DNA of 64,000 nucleotides from Oscillospiraceae bacterium (GCA_017411225.1 JAFRDQ010000086.1:26603-90602), one strand, 5' to 3'; positions 21,599-30,744 are shown, numbered from the stretch's first letter. The notes: generated from the sequence alone by a model not told the origin. A program made the numbers and translations.

Positions 21599-22228
21599 AT
21601 GGCACATCAGATGGATCTGGATACCATCGCCGCCTTCTGGAACGGCCGCGCGGCGGAGTTTGACAGCGAGCATGACACAGAGGATCTGGCGCTCTGGAGC
21701 CGGACGCTGGAGCAGGCGATCGGTCTGAACGGCGCCGGCTCGGTTCTGGACGTCGGAACCGGCACGGGCTTTCTGGCGCTGCTGCTCGCGAAGCTCGGCT
21801 ATACCGTAAGCGGCGTGGACATCGCGGCAGATATGCTTGCGCAGGGCGTCGAAAAGGCGAAATGCTTCGGTCTGAACGTCGATTTTCGCGAGGCTGCCTG
21901 CGAGCGGCTCCCCTTTGCCGACGAGACGTTTGACGCCGTGGTCAACTGCCGCGTCATGTGGACGCTGACCGTGCCGGAGGAAGCGGTGCGGGAATGGAAG
22001 CGCGTGCTGAAGCCCGGCGGGAAGGTGATCTCGTTCATGCGCATGATGGACATGACCGGCGGCGATTTTTACGGCGGAATCGACCTGCCCCTGACGGTCG
22101 GTACGCGGGAGGCCTATTGCGAGGTCTATGACGCTGCGGGCCTCAAGCGCATTACAGTGACGGAGCTGCCGGAGGCCATGAGCTCGCAGGAACCGCACTG
22201 GACGATGTTTGTCGGGACGAAGCCATGA
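21599..22228 (+). CDS. Class I SAM-dependent methyltransferase (2 of 5), in the first ABC importer operon
   Basis: 209 aa. Motif I VLDVGTGTGFLALLLA (~50-65), motif II VSGVDIAADMLAQG (~72-85), ACERLPFADETFDAVV (~100-115), then VNCRVMWTL and LKPGGKVISF. The WxLxxPEEAVREWKRVLKPGG stretch resembles the methyltransferases at 29956 and 39211, which suggests related substrates. Its stop overlaps the permease start (ATGA), a strong tie to the transporter. It may modify the ligand that the transporter carries; no substrate can be read from the sequence. Confidence 0.75.
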   Translation: MAHQMDLDTIAAFWNGRAAEFDSEHDTEDLALWSRTLEQAIGLNGAGSVLDVGTGTGFLALLLAKLGYTVSGVDIAADMLAQGVEKAKCFGLNVDFREAACERLPFADETFDAVVNCRVMWTLTVPEEAVREWKRVLKPGGKVISFMRMMDMTGGDFYGGIDLPLTVGTREAYCEVYDAAGLKRITVTELPEAMSSQEPHWTMFVGTKP

Positions 22229-23214
22229 GAATCACGAGCTTATCCAAACGGATCATCCGCCGTATCGGGCTGCTGATCCTGGTCATGTTTATCCTCTCGC
22301 TCGTCGTGTTCTTCCTGGCGCGTCTCGCGCCCGGCGATCCGCTGCAGTCGTTTTACGGCGATCAGCTGGACTCCATGACGCAGGAGGAAATTGACGCCGC
22401 GCGCGTCCGGCTCGGCCTGAACGACGGGCTGGTGCAGCAGTATATCCGCTGGTTCACCAATGCCCTGCACGGCGAATTCGGCATCTCCCTCAAGCACAAG
22501 CAGCCGGTCATGAACGTGGTCAAGCCCCTCATCGGCAACACGCTGCTGCTGGGTGTGCTGGCCTATGCGGCGGTGTTCGGCCTTGCGACGGTGCTCGCGG
22601 TGTTCTGCGTGCTGCACGAGGAGCGGTTTCTGGACCGGCTGATCTGCCGCATCGGCACGGTATTTTATTACACGCCGGGCTTCTGGCTGGGCGTCGTGCT
22701 GGTGCTGATCTTCGCCGTGAACCTCGGCTGGTTTCCGAGCAGCGGAGCATATGACATCGGCATGAAAAACGACCTCGGCAACCGCGTCTCCCATCTGGTG
22801 CTGCCGCTGTTTGTCATGATCGCGAGCCATCTCTGGTATTACGCCTATATGATCCGCAACAAGCTGCTCGACGAGGTGCGCAAGGACTATGTCCTGCTCG
22901 CCAAATCCAAGGGCTGCACGCGCCGCCAGATCGTCTGGAAGCACTGCCTGCGCAACGTCGCGCCCACCATTGTGAGCATCATGGCCATTTCCATTCCCCA
23001 TGTCACGGGCGGAACGGTCGTGGTGGAATCCGTGTTCAGCTATCCCGGCATCGGCAATCTCGCCGTGGAGGCAGCAAAGTACCATGACTACAATCTCCTG
23101 ATGGTGGATGTGCTGATCACGGGCTTTGCCGTGTTCGTATCGAGCTTCATCGCGCAGACGATCAACGAGGAGATCGACCCGCGCATGAAAGAAATGGAGA
23201 CGATCCAATGGTAG
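22225..23214 (+). CDS. Peptide/nickel ABC transporter permease (DppB/NikB type), importer 1
   Basis: 329 aa. An N-terminal membrane helix (RIGLLILVMFILSLVVFFLA) is followed by the usual FLARLAPGDPLQ and LGLNDGLVQQYIRW of the B-type permeases, then five more membrane segments. The cytoplasmic EAA loop is KSKGCTRRQIVWKHCLRN (~235-252). It pairs with the C-type permease to form the membrane channel. Coupled to the methyltransferase upstream and overlapping the next permease by 7 bp. Confidence 0.88.
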   Translation: MRITSLSKRIIRRIGLLILVMFILSLVVFFLARLAPGDPLQSFYGDQLDSMTQEEIDAARVRLGLNDGLVQQYIRWFTNALHGEFGISLKHKQPVMNVVKPLIGNTLLLGVLAYAAVFGLATVLAVFCVLHEERFLDRLICRIGTVFYYTPGFWLGVVLVLIFAVNLGWFPSSGAYDIGMKNDLGNRVSHLVLPLFVMIASHLWYYAYMIRNKLLDEVRKDYVLLAKSKGCTRRQIVWKHCLRNVAPTIVSIMAISIPHVTGGTVVVESVFSYPGIGNLAVEAAKYHDYNLLMVDVLITGFAVFVSSFIAQTINEEIDPRMKEMETIQW

Positions 23215-24122
23215 AAACAACTTTGGAGCGCACCTCTGATTTTGAAATCGTCGGCGCAGGCTGGCGGCACCATGAGCCGAAGGAGCAGACGCCCACGCTC
23301 CGCCAGCGCCTGAAGGGCAAGCCCATCCTCGCCGCGGTAATCCTGCTGGTGATCGTGCTGGGCTGCATCTTCGCGCCGTACATCGCAAATCACGACCCCG
23401 CAAAATACTATTATGACGCCACGAGCCTTGCCCCGAACGGGGAATATTACTTCGGCACCGACTCGCTCGGCCGCGACCTGTTTTCCATCATGTTTTACGG
23501 CGGACGCTCGTCCCTGACGATCGGCGTGCTCGGCGCTGCCGTGGTGGCGCTGCTCGGCATTACCTATGGCACGCTCAGCGGCACGGCGTCCGACCGCGTG
23601 GACAGCCTGCTTATGCGCATCATGGAGCTCTTCGGTGCGATCCCGGGCATCCTGCTGATCCTCATCATCACGGCGGTGTTCCCGGCGGGCAATGTCATCT
23701 CCATGTCGCTCGTCGTGGGCATCACGGGCTGGTTCGGCCTCGCGCGTATTGTGCGCGGCGAGGTGCGGCAGATCCGCAACACGGAGTATGTGCTCTATGC
23801 CCGCAGCATCGGCGGGAAGTTTTTCTATGTCATGCGGCGGCATCTGGTTCCGAATTTCCTCTCGGCGATCATGTTCGTCGTCGTCTCCAGCGTCAGCTCC
23901 TGCATCACCACGGAGTCCACGCTCAGCTTCCTCGGCCTCGGCCTGCCGCTGGACGTGCTCTCCTGGGGCAGCATGCTCTCGCTCGCCAACCGCGCGCTGA
24001 TTCTCAACACCTGGTGGGTCATCATCATTCCCGGCCTCTTCCTCGTGATCACGCTCCTGTGCATCACGGATCTCGGCAACTATCTGAGAAAAGAGACCAA
24101 CCGCAAATCCAGCAATCTTTAA
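23208..24122 (+). CDS. Peptide/nickel ABC transporter permease (DppC/NikC type), importer 1
   Basis: 304 aa. The first ~35 residues are cytoplasmic, then a membrane helix and the C-type hallmark FGTDSLGRDLFSIMFYGGR (~84-102), followed by about five membrane segments. The EAA-like loop is ARSIGGKFFYVMRRHLVPN (~196-214), and the conserved LSFLGLGLPLDVLSWG follows. It is the second subunit of the channel. It begins before the stop of the NikB-like gene, so translation is coupled; the binding protein gene follows after 51 bp. Confidence 0.88.
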   Translation: MVETTLERTSDFEIVGAGWRHHEPKEQTPTLRQRLKGKPILAAVILLVIVLGCIFAPYIANHDPAKYYYDATSLAPNGEYYFGTDSLGRDLFSIMFYGGRSSLTIGVLGAAVVALLGITYGTLSGTASDRVDSLLMRIMELFGAIPGILLILIITAVFPAGNVISMSLVVGITGWFGLARIVRGEVRQIRNTEYVLYARSIGGKFFYVMRRHLVPNFLSAIMFVVVSSVSSCITTESTLSFLGLGLPLDVLSWGSMLSLANRALILNTWWVIIIPGLFLVITLLCITDLGNYLRKETNRKSSNL

Positions 24123-24173
24123 TTGTGAACGCAGCAGATGCGCTCATATATAATCTATCATTGGAGGTACGAA

Positions 24174-25787
24174 ATGAAACACACAAGATCCCTGATCGCG
24201 CTGCTTCTGGTTCTCGTGCTGTGCTTCTCGCTGGCCGCCTGCGGCAGCAAGGAGGAGCCCGCTCCGGCAGGCTCCGCCGAGGCGGAGACCGAAGCGGCAG
24301 AGGAGTCCGGCGGCATGAACGCGTCCAACACCCTCGTCTATGCCGGCGAAAACGAGGACACCATCAACCCGCTGCTCACCAACCACGATGAGATCACCGA
24401 CGTCATCTTCTCCGGTCTGATGAAGTATGACGGAAACGGCAAGCCCGTGACCGATCTCGCCACCGAGTACAGCTACGACGCGGACATCTTCACCTATGTC
24501 TTCAAACTGCGTGACGGCGTCAAGTGGCACGACGGCGAGCCCTTCACCGCCGAGGACGTGGTCTTCACCTACGACGAGCTGACCCACGACGACACCCTCT
24601 CCAGCAGCCTGCGCTCGGACTATGAGGACATTGTCAGTGTCGAGGCCACCGGCGACAATGAGGTCACCATCAAGCTTAGCCAGTATGACGCGAACATGCT
24701 CGGCTACTTCACCATTGGCATCGTTCCCAAGCACCTGCTCGAGGGCGAGGACATCTCCACCTGCTCCTTCAACCAGGCGCCTGTCGGCACCGGACGCTAT
24801 AAGTTCGTCGAGTGGGACGCCACCGGCGGCATGATCACCATGCAGGCGAACGCCGACTACTACGACAAGGTTCCGAACATTGAATATCTGGTCTACAAGA
24901 CCGTCGCCGTTGAGAGCACGAAGGCCACCATGCTGCAGTCCGGCGAGGCGGATCTCGCCTGGCTGAACGCCAACTACGCCGCGCAGTTTGAGGGCAAGGA
25001 CGGCTACAACGAGTGGATCTTCACCACCGCCGACTACCGCGGCGCCTCCATGGCCATGACCTCGGACTTCTGGGCCCAGAACGCGGACTCCATCGGCGTG
25101 CTGAACTACGCCATCGACAAGGAGACCATCGTCAAGAACGTACTCAACAGTCAGGGCTGCACCGCTTACAGCCCCATCCAGCTCAACCCCCTGGGCTCCA
25201 ACAAGGACGCCGACATCTACACCTATGATCTGGACAAGTTCGCCGAGGAAATGGCGAAGCTCGGCTGGGTCAAGGGTGACGACGGCATCTATGAGCGCAA
25301 CGGCACCAAGTTCCATTTCACGATCCAGACCCGCGACTATGAGGAGGAGCGCGTCGACATCGCCAACATGATGAGCACCATGCTCAAGGAAGCCGGTGTG
25401 GACATGGAGGTCGTGCTCGTGACGAAGTTTGACTGGCAGGCGGGCTACAACGGCTTCCTCGCCGGCTTTGCCACCCAGTTTGACCCCGATATGGCCTTCA
25501 AGCAGTTCACCTCCACGGGCAGCAGCAACAGCATGAAGTACTCCAATCCCAAGGTGGACGAGCTGCTGACCGCCGCCCGCCACGAGGCGGACGAGGCTGC
25601 GCGCAAGGACCTCTACGGCCAGTTTGAGGTCGAGTATGCCCAGAATCCGGGCGTACTGCTCGTCGCGTATCTGGACGGCAACTATGTCGGTACCAGCGCG
25701 CTGAGCGGACTCGATACCACCCGCGTCCTCGGCCACCACGCCGTCGGCGTCATGTGGAACATAGAGGAGTGGACGCTCGACAGATAA
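24174..25787 (+). CDS. Solute-binding lipoprotein (SBP_bac_5), importer 1
   Basis: 537 aa. Lipoprotein signal peptide with lipobox LAACGS (Cys ~23), an acidic linker, then the class C binding-protein fold: DGVKWHDGEPFTAEDVVFTYD (~117-137, landmark), PVGTGRYKFVEW, and a C-terminal HAVGVMWNIEEW. It captures the substrate outside the cell and delivers it to the permeases. The LGHHAVG histidine pair near the C-terminus might touch a metal. The family carries peptides, nickel chelates or metallophores; in this island a metal complex is most likely. A hairpin (25806-25839) separates it from the ATPase genes. Confidence 0.85.
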   Translation: MKHTRSLIALLLVLVLCFSLAACGSKEEPAPAGSAEAETEAAEESGGMNASNTLVYAGENEDTINPLLTNHDEITDVIFSGLMKYDGNGKPVTDLATEYSYDADIFTYVFKLRDGVKWHDGEPFTAEDVVFTYDELTHDDTLSSSLRSDYEDIVSVEATGDNEVTIKLSQYDANMLGYFTIGIVPKHLLEGEDISTCSFNQAPVGTGRYKFVEWDATGGMITMQANADYYDKVPNIEYLVYKTVAVESTKATMLQSGEADLAWLNANYAAQFEGKDGYNEWIFTTADYRGASMAMTSDFWAQNADSIGVLNYAIDKETIVKNVLNSQGCTAYSPIQLNPLGSNKDADIYTYDLDKFAEEMAKLGWVKGDDGIYERNGTKFHFTIQTRDYEEERVDIANMMSTMLKEAGVDMEVVLVTKFDWQAGYNGFLAGFATQFDPDMAFKQFTSTGSSNSMKYSNPKVDELLTAARHEADEAARKDLYGQFEVEYAQNPGVLLVAYLDGNYVGTSALSGLDTTRVLGHHAVGVMWNIEEWTLDR

Positions 25788-25805
25788 TCGAAATCAAGAA
25801 AACGC

Positions 25806-25839
25806 TTCAGGCCGTCAGACACAGGGCTGGCGGCCTGAA
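25806..25839 (+). promoter_or_regulatory. Intercistronic hairpin after the binding-protein gene
   Basis: TTCAGGCCG (25806-25814) pairs with CGGCCTGAA (25831-25839). No U-run follows. Such hairpins usually stabilise the upstream message so that binding protein exceeds the ATPases. Confidence 0.55.
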
Positions 25840-25853
25840 AACGAGGTGTTGCT

Positions 25854-26885
25854 ATGTCTGAACCTGTTTTGGAGCTGAAGGATCTGGCGGTGAGCTTCCG
25901 CACGCCGAAGGGCGAGGTGGAGGCCGTGCGCGGCGTGGATCTTACCGTAAACGAGGGAGAGATCCTCTGTCTGGTCGGCGAGTCCGGCTGCGGAAAGACC
26001 GTGCTGTGCCAGTCGGTCATGCACCTGCTGCCGAAATACTCCTTCGTCAAGCGCGGGAGCATGTCTGTCTGCGGCGAGGATATTACGCACTATTCCGAGC
26101 GGCAGATGCGGCATATCCGCGGCAGAAACTGCTCCATGGTGTTTCAGGATCCGCTCACCACGCTCAACCCGACGATCCCCATCGGCAGGCAGATCATGGA
26201 GGCGATCCGCAAGCAGGAGAAGGTCTCCCGCGAGGAGGCGTCGCACCGCGCCATGGAGCTGCTGGACCTGGTCGGCATCGAGGATGCGGCGCATCGCTTT
26301 TCGCTCCAGCCGCATTTCTTCTCCGGCGGCATGCGCCAGCGCTGCGTGCTGGCCATTGCGCTGGCGTCCAATCCGAAGCTGCTCTTTGCCGACGAGGCGA
26401 CCACCGCGCTGGACGTCACCGTGGAGGCGAAGATTCTCGATCTTCTGCGGGAGATTCGGCAGAAAACCGGCATCGCGATTGTGTTCATCTCCCACGATCT
26501 CGGCGCCGTGGCGCGCAGTGCCGACCGCGTGGCGGTCATGTATGCCGGAAAAATCGTGGAGATCGGCACGGCGGACGAGATCTTTTATGATCCCCGCCAT
26601 CCCTATACCTGGGGGCTGCTGTCGTCTCTGCCCGCGCTGGCTGCCGAATCCGGCGAGCTGCGCCCGATTCCGGGCATGCCGCCCTCGCTTCTGGACCCGC
26701 CACCGGGCGACGCCTTTGCCGAGCGCAACGAATACGCCCTCGCGATCGATTATGAGCAGATGCCGCCCATGTTTCCCGTGAGCGACACGCATTTTGCCGC
26801 CACATGGCTCCTGGACCCGCGTGCGCCGCGTGTCGAGCCGCCAATCCGTTTGAAAGCCGGGAGTGGAAAATGGACAAAAACCTGA
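25854..26885 (+). CDS. ABC transporter ATPase (OppD/DppD type), importer 1
   Basis: 343 aa. Walker A GESGCGKT (~42-49), Q-loop FQDPLTTLNPT (~98), signature FSGGMRQR (~160-167), Walker B LLFADEATTALDV (~180-192), H-loop ISHD. The C-terminal extension carries the oligopeptide-type tail (HPYTWGLLSSLP, then LDPPPGD) but lacks the four-cysteine cluster of some OppD proteins; a final ~60-residue extension is longer than usual. It energises importer 1 with the OppF-type ATPase, whose gene starts 16 bp before this one ends. Confidence 0.87.
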   Translation: MSEPVLELKDLAVSFRTPKGEVEAVRGVDLTVNEGEILCLVGESGCGKTVLCQSVMHLLPKYSFVKRGSMSVCGEDITHYSERQMRHIRGRNCSMVFQDPLTTLNPTIPIGRQIMEAIRKQEKVSREEASHRAMELLDLVGIEDAAHRFSLQPHFFSGGMRQRCVLAIALASNPKLLFADEATTALDVTVEAKILDLLREIRQKTGIAIVFISHDLGAVARSADRVAVMYAGKIVEIGTADEIFYDPRHPYTWGLLSSLPALAAESGELRPIPGMPPSLLDPPPGDAFAERNEYALAIDYEQMPPMFPVSDTHFAATWLLDPRAPRVEPPIRLKAGSGKWTKT

Positions 26886-27754
26886 TTTTAGAGGTGCGGG
26901 AGCTCAAGCAGCATTTCCGCATCAACGACCGTCTGACCATCAAGGCCATTGACGGCGTCACCTTCGGCATCCGGCAGGGCGAGGTGTTCGGTCTGGTGGG
27001 GGAGAGCGGCTGCGGCAAATCCACGTTTGCCCGTTCCGTCACCGGGATCTACCGACCCACAGAGGGCGAGGTTTTCTACCGCGGCGCATTGGTCTCCGGC
27101 AAAGCTGCGGACGCCGCAGCAGTCCGTCAGCGGCAGACGGAGCTGCAGACCGTATTTCAGGACTCTGCCGCCTCGCTCAATCCGCGCATGACGGTGGAGG
27201 AGATCATCCTCGAGCCGTTTCGCATCCTGCCGAACCGGCCGAATCCACAGACGCAGCGGGAAAAGCTGCTGCAGCTGATGAAGGATGTCGGCATGGCGCA
27301 GACCTATCTGCAGAAGCGCCCCGGCGAGCTCTCCGGCGGTCAGCGTCAGCGCGTGGCCATCGCCCGCGCCCTGATTACCGACCCCGCGTTTGTGGTGGCG
27401 GACGAGCCGGTCGCGTCGTTGGATATCTCCATTCAGGCGCAGATCATCAGCCTCTTTCAGCATATGCAGCGCGAGCATGGCTTTACATTTCTTCTCATTG
27501 CGCACGATCTCTCCGTGGTGCGTTTCATCTGCGACCGTGTGGGCGTCATGCTCCACGGAAAGCTGGTGGAAATGGCGCCGACGAAGGAGCTCTTCTCCAA
27601 TCCGCTGCATCCTTATACGCAGGCCCTGCTTTCTGCAATCCATGTACCGGACCCGGTTTATGAAAGAAACAAGAAGATTCTGGAGTATGATACCAAAACA
27701 CCGCTTGGCAGCACGTTTGAAGAAGTCTCCGAAGGACATTGGCTCCTGAAATAA
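26870..27754 (+). CDS. ABC transporter ATPase (OppF/DppF type), importer 1
   Basis: 294 aa from ATG 26870, after GGGAGTGG. Walker A GESGCGKST (~43-51), Q-loop FQDSAASLNPRMTV (~95), signature LSGGQRQRVAIARAL (~149-163), Walker B FVVADEPVASLDIS. The tail HPYTQALLSAIHVPDP is typical of the F-type subunits. Its start overlaps the OppD-type gene by 16 bp in another frame. Last gene of importer 1, ended by the terminator at 27783-27815. Confidence 0.87.
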   Translation: MDKNLILEVRELKQHFRINDRLTIKAIDGVTFGIRQGEVFGLVGESGCGKSTFARSVTGIYRPTEGEVFYRGALVSGKAADAAAVRQRQTELQTVFQDSAASLNPRMTVEEIILEPFRILPNRPNPQTQREKLLQLMKDVGMAQTYLQKRPGELSGGQRQRVAIARALITDPAFVVADEPVASLDISIQAQIISLFQHMQREHGFTFLLIAHDLSVVRFICDRVGVMLHGKLVEMAPTKELFSNPLHPYTQALLSAIHVPDPVYERNKKILEYDTKTPLGSTFEEVSEGHWLLK

Positions 27755-27782
27755 GAAAACAAATCTCCGGATACAAAGAAAT

Positions 27783-27815
27783 GCCCGGCGTCTTTTGACG
27801 CCGGGCGTTCTTTCG
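27783..27815. terminator. Bidirectional terminator between importer 1 and cbiM
   Basis: GCCCGGCGTC and GACGCCGGGC form a 10-bp stem with a TTTT loop; GTTCTTTCGTTTT follows on the plus strand. Confidence 0.8.
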
Positions 27816-27820
27816 TTTTC

Positions 27821-28879
27821 TTATTTCTTCGCGCCGTTCTTCTTGCGAAAGAATCCGCCGAGGAAGCAGATCAGCACCGCAAGGGCGGCGACGATCGCGC
27901 TTCCGACGAGACCGGAGACGGTGGTGCCCGCCGCGCTGTCGCTGTCAGCGAAGGCATAGTCCGGCAGGAATGAGGTCTTCTCCTGAATGGCCGCGGCCTT
28001 GTCCGCCGCGTCGCTCTGCACGCCGTAGTCCTCCTCGTCGAGACCGAGGTTCTGGCTGTAGCCCGCCTCGGCGTTGCCGAACAGGGACCACTCCAGACCG
28101 TCGGGGTTGGAGCTCGCGATCAGGCTCAGACCGCCGCCCACGATGGCAGCGACGATGGCGAGGGAGATGACCGTGGTCTTGAGGGAGTTCTTCTTCTCGG
28201 GAGCGGAGGCGTTCATGTCGCGCAGCAGCTCCGGGCGGCTCTCATAGACAAAGAGCAGCACCGCCGTGGTGATCAGACCCTCAATCAGACCGATGGCCAG
28301 GTGGATCGGCTGCATGATGCTGAGGAACACGCCGAAGGGCAGCTCCGTGATGCCGGAGAGGCTCGTCTCCACGCAGACGGAGAAGGCGCCGAGCTGCAGC
28401 GTAATGACGCAGCCGAGAATGGAGGCAAGGATGATCTTCGCGCGCGCTGCGCCCTTTGCGCCCAAGCCGGAGAACAGGCGGCTTCGCATGATCGGACGCC
28501 AGATCAGATAGTATCCGATGAAGCAGCCGTAGAACGCCATGTTCCAGACGTTCGCGCCGAGGGCAAGTAACCCGCCGTCGGCAAAGAAGAGACATTGAAT
28601 TGCCAGAATGACGATCATCGACAGGAAACCCGCCTGCGGCCCGAGCAGAGCCGAGAGCAGCATACCGCCGCACATGTGGCCCGAAGAGCCGGTGCCGGGA
28701 ATCGTGTAGTTGATCATCTGTCCCGCGAAGACGAGGGCTGCGGTGACGGCCATCACGGGGAGCTTCTGCTCCTCATCGTCTTTACGCAGCTTGTGTACGC
28801 TGACGCCGGCGGTGACGCCGGAGGCCACGTACATGGTGGCGGCTACCGCCGGGGCGAGCAGCGCGTCTGCCATATGCAT
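27821..28879 (-). CDS. CbiM/NikM-type cobalt/nickel permease fused to a PDGLE (CbiN/NikN-like) domain
   Basis: 352 aa. The N-terminus MHMADALLAP holds the family's metal-coordinating His2 and the conserved HMADALL. About seven membrane segments follow, with GTGSSGHMCGGMLLSALLGP (~62-81) as the second metal-binding stretch. From ~235 a further membrane helix and the SSNPDGLEWSL motif form the PDGLE domain, ending in another helix and a basic tail. This is the metal-specific part of a Ni/Co ECF transporter. The T and A subunits (CbiQ, CbiO) are absent from the window, so it must borrow them or work alone. Confidence 0.88.
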   Translation of the reverse strand: MHMADALLAPAVAATMYVASGVTAGVSVHKLRKDDEEQKLPVMAVTAALVFAGQMINYTIPGTGSSGHMCGGMLLSALLGPQAGFLSMIVILAIQCLFFADGGLLALGANVWNMAFYGCFIGYYLIWRPIMRSRLFSGLGAKGAARAKIILASILGCVITLQLGAFSVCVETSLSGITELPFGVFLSIMQPIHLAIGLIEGLITTAVLLFVYESRPELLRDMNASAPEKKNSLKTTVISLAIVAAIVGGGLSLIASSNPDGLEWSLFGNAEAGYSQNLGLDEEDYGVQSDAADKAAAIQEKTSFLPDYAFADSDSAAGTTVSGLVGSAIVAALAVLICFLGGFFRKKNGAKK

Positions 28880-28917
28880 AGGTCAACACTCCTTTTTTCT
28901 CTATTGAGACACCTGCC

Positions 28918-28962
28918 ATCCTAATCCATTCGGGCAAGAATCACAAGCTCCCCCCGGGGATG
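28918..28962 (-). promoter_or_regulatory. CsoR-box promoter of cbiM
   Basis: Minus strand: CATCCCCGGGGGGA (28949-28962), -35 TTGTGA (28941-28946), 17-bp spacer, -10 TAGGAT (28918-28923). Site 9. Confidence 0.8.
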
Positions 28963-28995
28963 AAATAATGCACAAATTGTTGAAGATCTTTTTGG

Positions 28996-29346
28996 TTATC
29001 TCATATAACGCTCAATGACGGCGTTCAGTTCCTCGAGCGCGTGTGTGTCGTTTTCGCCCACAGCGTCCTTGATGCAGTGCTCAATGTGATCCTTCAGAAT
29101 CACCTTGGCCGTGCTGCTGAGCGCGGACTGAACGGCCGCCAGCTGCATCAGCACCTCCGTGCAGTCGCGGCCGGTCTCCACCATGCGCTTGACGGAGTTT
29201 AAGTGCCCGATCGCGCGGGAGAGCCGGTTGATGACCGACTTGGTCTGCGTGTGGCTGTGGGTGTGCGTGTGCGGATGCTCCTCGAGGTGGTCGTGGGAAT
29301 GGTACGTTCCGTCCTCGTGCATGTGAAAGCCTCTCGGTTCGCTCAT
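28996..29346 (-). CDS. CsoR/RcnR/InrS-family metal-sensing repressor with His-rich N-terminus
   Basis: 116 aa from ATG 29346, overlapping the methyltransferase stop. Residues 8-32 hold eleven histidines (HMHEDG, HSHDH, HPHTHTHSH). The DUF156 core follows with the expected ligands C62 (TGRDCTEV), H87 and C91 (DHIEHC). Family members are all-helical tetramers that leave G/C-tract operators when Cu, Ni or Co binds. The boxes in this island match that operator type, so this protein is the best candidate regulator. Being last in an operon with its own type of box upstream (31736-31749) suggests autoregulation. The His tract favours nickel or cobalt. Confidence 0.88.
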   Translation of the reverse strand: MSEPRGFHMHEDGTYHSHDHLEEHPHTHTHSHTQTKSVINRLSRAIGHLNSVKRMVETGRDCTEVLMQLAAVQSALSSTAKVILKDHIEHCIKDAVGENDTHALEELNAVIERYMR

Positions 29347-29939
29347 AACTTGCCTCCAATCCCGGCTACCGCGCGCCCGGAAATCAGATACAGGTCGTCG
29401 GTATCGCAAATACAGTCAACTTTGAAGAAAGGTGCCCAGTCCTTTGCTTCCTCCTCCGCGCTTTTGAGTTGACGGGCAATGCCCTTCGGCAGCGTTTCGC
29501 TCAGGGCGTTCGTGCGCTTGCGGCTGAAGCCGCAGGCGACGGTCAGCCGCCCGTCCTCCCGCAGCAGGGAATAGGCCTTGGCGATGAATGCGCCGGGGTG
29601 GCGGAAGTACTGATAGGTGTTGAACGCCACGGCGAGATCATATCCCGCGTGTTCCAGCGCGAAGAAGTCGATCGTTTCAATGCTCACGCGGGGATCAAAG
29701 CTGAATTTCTCCCGCGCCATCTCCGCCATGGCGGGCGAAAAATCGACGCCCTCAACTTCATATGCTCCATAGCGCAGCAGATCCAGAATCATGCCGCCGC
29801 TGCCGCAGCCGATGTCCAGCGTATAGCCGCCGCCGCGGGGAATGGAAATCGAAGCAGTAATTTCCCGCGCCAGCTCGTTGTCGGAGTACTCCATGTCCCA
29901 AAACTGTGCGATGGAATCAAAATATTCAGCAGCCTGCAT
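29343..29939 (-). CDS. Class I SAM-dependent methyltransferase (3 of 5)
   Basis: 198 aa. Motif I TLDIGCGSGGMILDLL (~40-55), motif II VEGVDFSPAMAEMA (~62-75), DLAVAFNTYQYFRHPGAF (~103-120). The segment near 139-147 (LTVACGFSRKR) replaces the usual PGG turn, so its substrate pocket may differ from the others. It starts 16 bp after the previous methyltransferase and its stop overlaps the repressor start, placing it firmly in the deacylase-methyltransferase-repressor operon. Substrate unknown. Confidence 0.75.
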   Translation of the reverse strand: MQAAEYFDSIAQFWDMEYSDNELAREITASISIPRGGGYTLDIGCGSGGMILDLLRYGAYEVEGVDFSPAMAEMAREKFSFDPRVSIETIDFFALEHAGYDLAVAFNTYQYFRHPGAFIAKAYSLLREDGRLTVACGFSRKRTNALSETLPKGIARQLKSAEEEAKDWAPFFKVDCICDTDDLYLISGRAVAGIGGKL

Positions 29940-29955
29940 CGTTTGCTCCTTTCGT

Positions 29956-30744
29956 TCAGGGGACTGCCGGGTGAACGGCGTGCACGAGAAACATCGGCGT
30001 GGAGGCGAAGTTTACCTTCTCCTCTGCCGACCAGACGCGGCTCCATGCCTCCGTATCCGTCGTCACGTGCAGACCGAGCTTTGAGAGCACGCTGTGATCC
30101 CAGGCCGGACGTGCCGCGCGGGAGAGGGGAATGCGCATGGCGATGCGCTCCATCTGATCGAAGTTCTCTCCGATGTTCTCGTCATGGATCCCCTGCTCCG
30201 CCGTGGCTTTGCGATCGGCGTCATAGCCCTCGCGCGCAGCGTTGTCAAACAGGTAGTGATACCAGTTGGCGTCGAAGTTCAGCAGCATGCCGCCGGGGCG
30301 AAGCACGCGCTTCCACTCCTGATAGGCCGTCTCCGGATGGGGGAGATTCCATGTGAGGTTGCGGGATAGAATCACGTCAAAGCTCCCGTTCGGAAAGGAG
30401 AGCGCTTCGGCGTTCATCTCCAGAAACGTGATCTTCTCCGCGAGCGCGCCGGCGTTCTTTTTCGCCTCTGCGAGCATGGCGGGCGTGAGATCAATCGCCG
30501 TCACGTCATATCCCAGCTCTGCAAGCAGAATCGCGAAGAAGCCCGGCCCCGTGCCGATCTCCAGAACCTGTACGCTCCCTGCCTCACGGTCGGGAAACTG
30601 CCGGGCAATGTGCGCTCTCAGCTCCTCGCGCCAGACCTCGCGCTGCGAGGTGCGAAGCTCTGTCTGGTTCACTTTGGAATAGCCGTCAGCGCGGCCGGTC
30701 CAGTATTCCCGGTTTTCACTCAGAATCGTTTTGCCGGATGCCAT
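29956..30744 (-). CDS. Class I SAM-dependent methyltransferase (4 of 5)
   Basis: 262 aa. Motif I VLEIGTGPGFFAILLA (~59-74), motif II VTAIDLTPAMLAEA (~80-93), MNAEALSFPNGSFDVI (~108-123), then SRNLTWNLPHPETAY and LRPGGMLLNFDANWY. The RNLTWNLPHP...NFDA pattern is shared with 39211-39948 (RNLTWTLPHL...NFDADY), so those two form a subfamily. It starts inside the deacylase gene (29-bp overlap, other frame). The C-terminal ~90 residues are longer than in the other copies and may shape the substrate site. Confidence 0.77.
   Translation of the reverse strand: MASGKTILSENREYWTGRADGYSKVNQTELRTSQREVWREELRAHIARQFPDREAGSVQVLEIGTGPGFFAILLAELGYDVTAIDLTPAMLAEAKKNAGALAEKITFLEMNAEALSFPNGSFDVILSRNLTWNLPHPETAYQEWKRVLRPGGMLLNFDANWYHYLFDNAAREGYDADRKATAEQGIHDENIGENFDQMERIAMRIPLSRAARPAWDHSVLSKLGLHVTTDTEAWSRVWSAEEKVNFASTPMFLVHAVHPAVP

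Noticed and set aside
24144-25739. Minus-strand frame of 531 codons opposite the first binding-protein gene
   Set aside because: Antisense shadow; the plus strand has a lipobox and the whole SBP_bac_5 fold.
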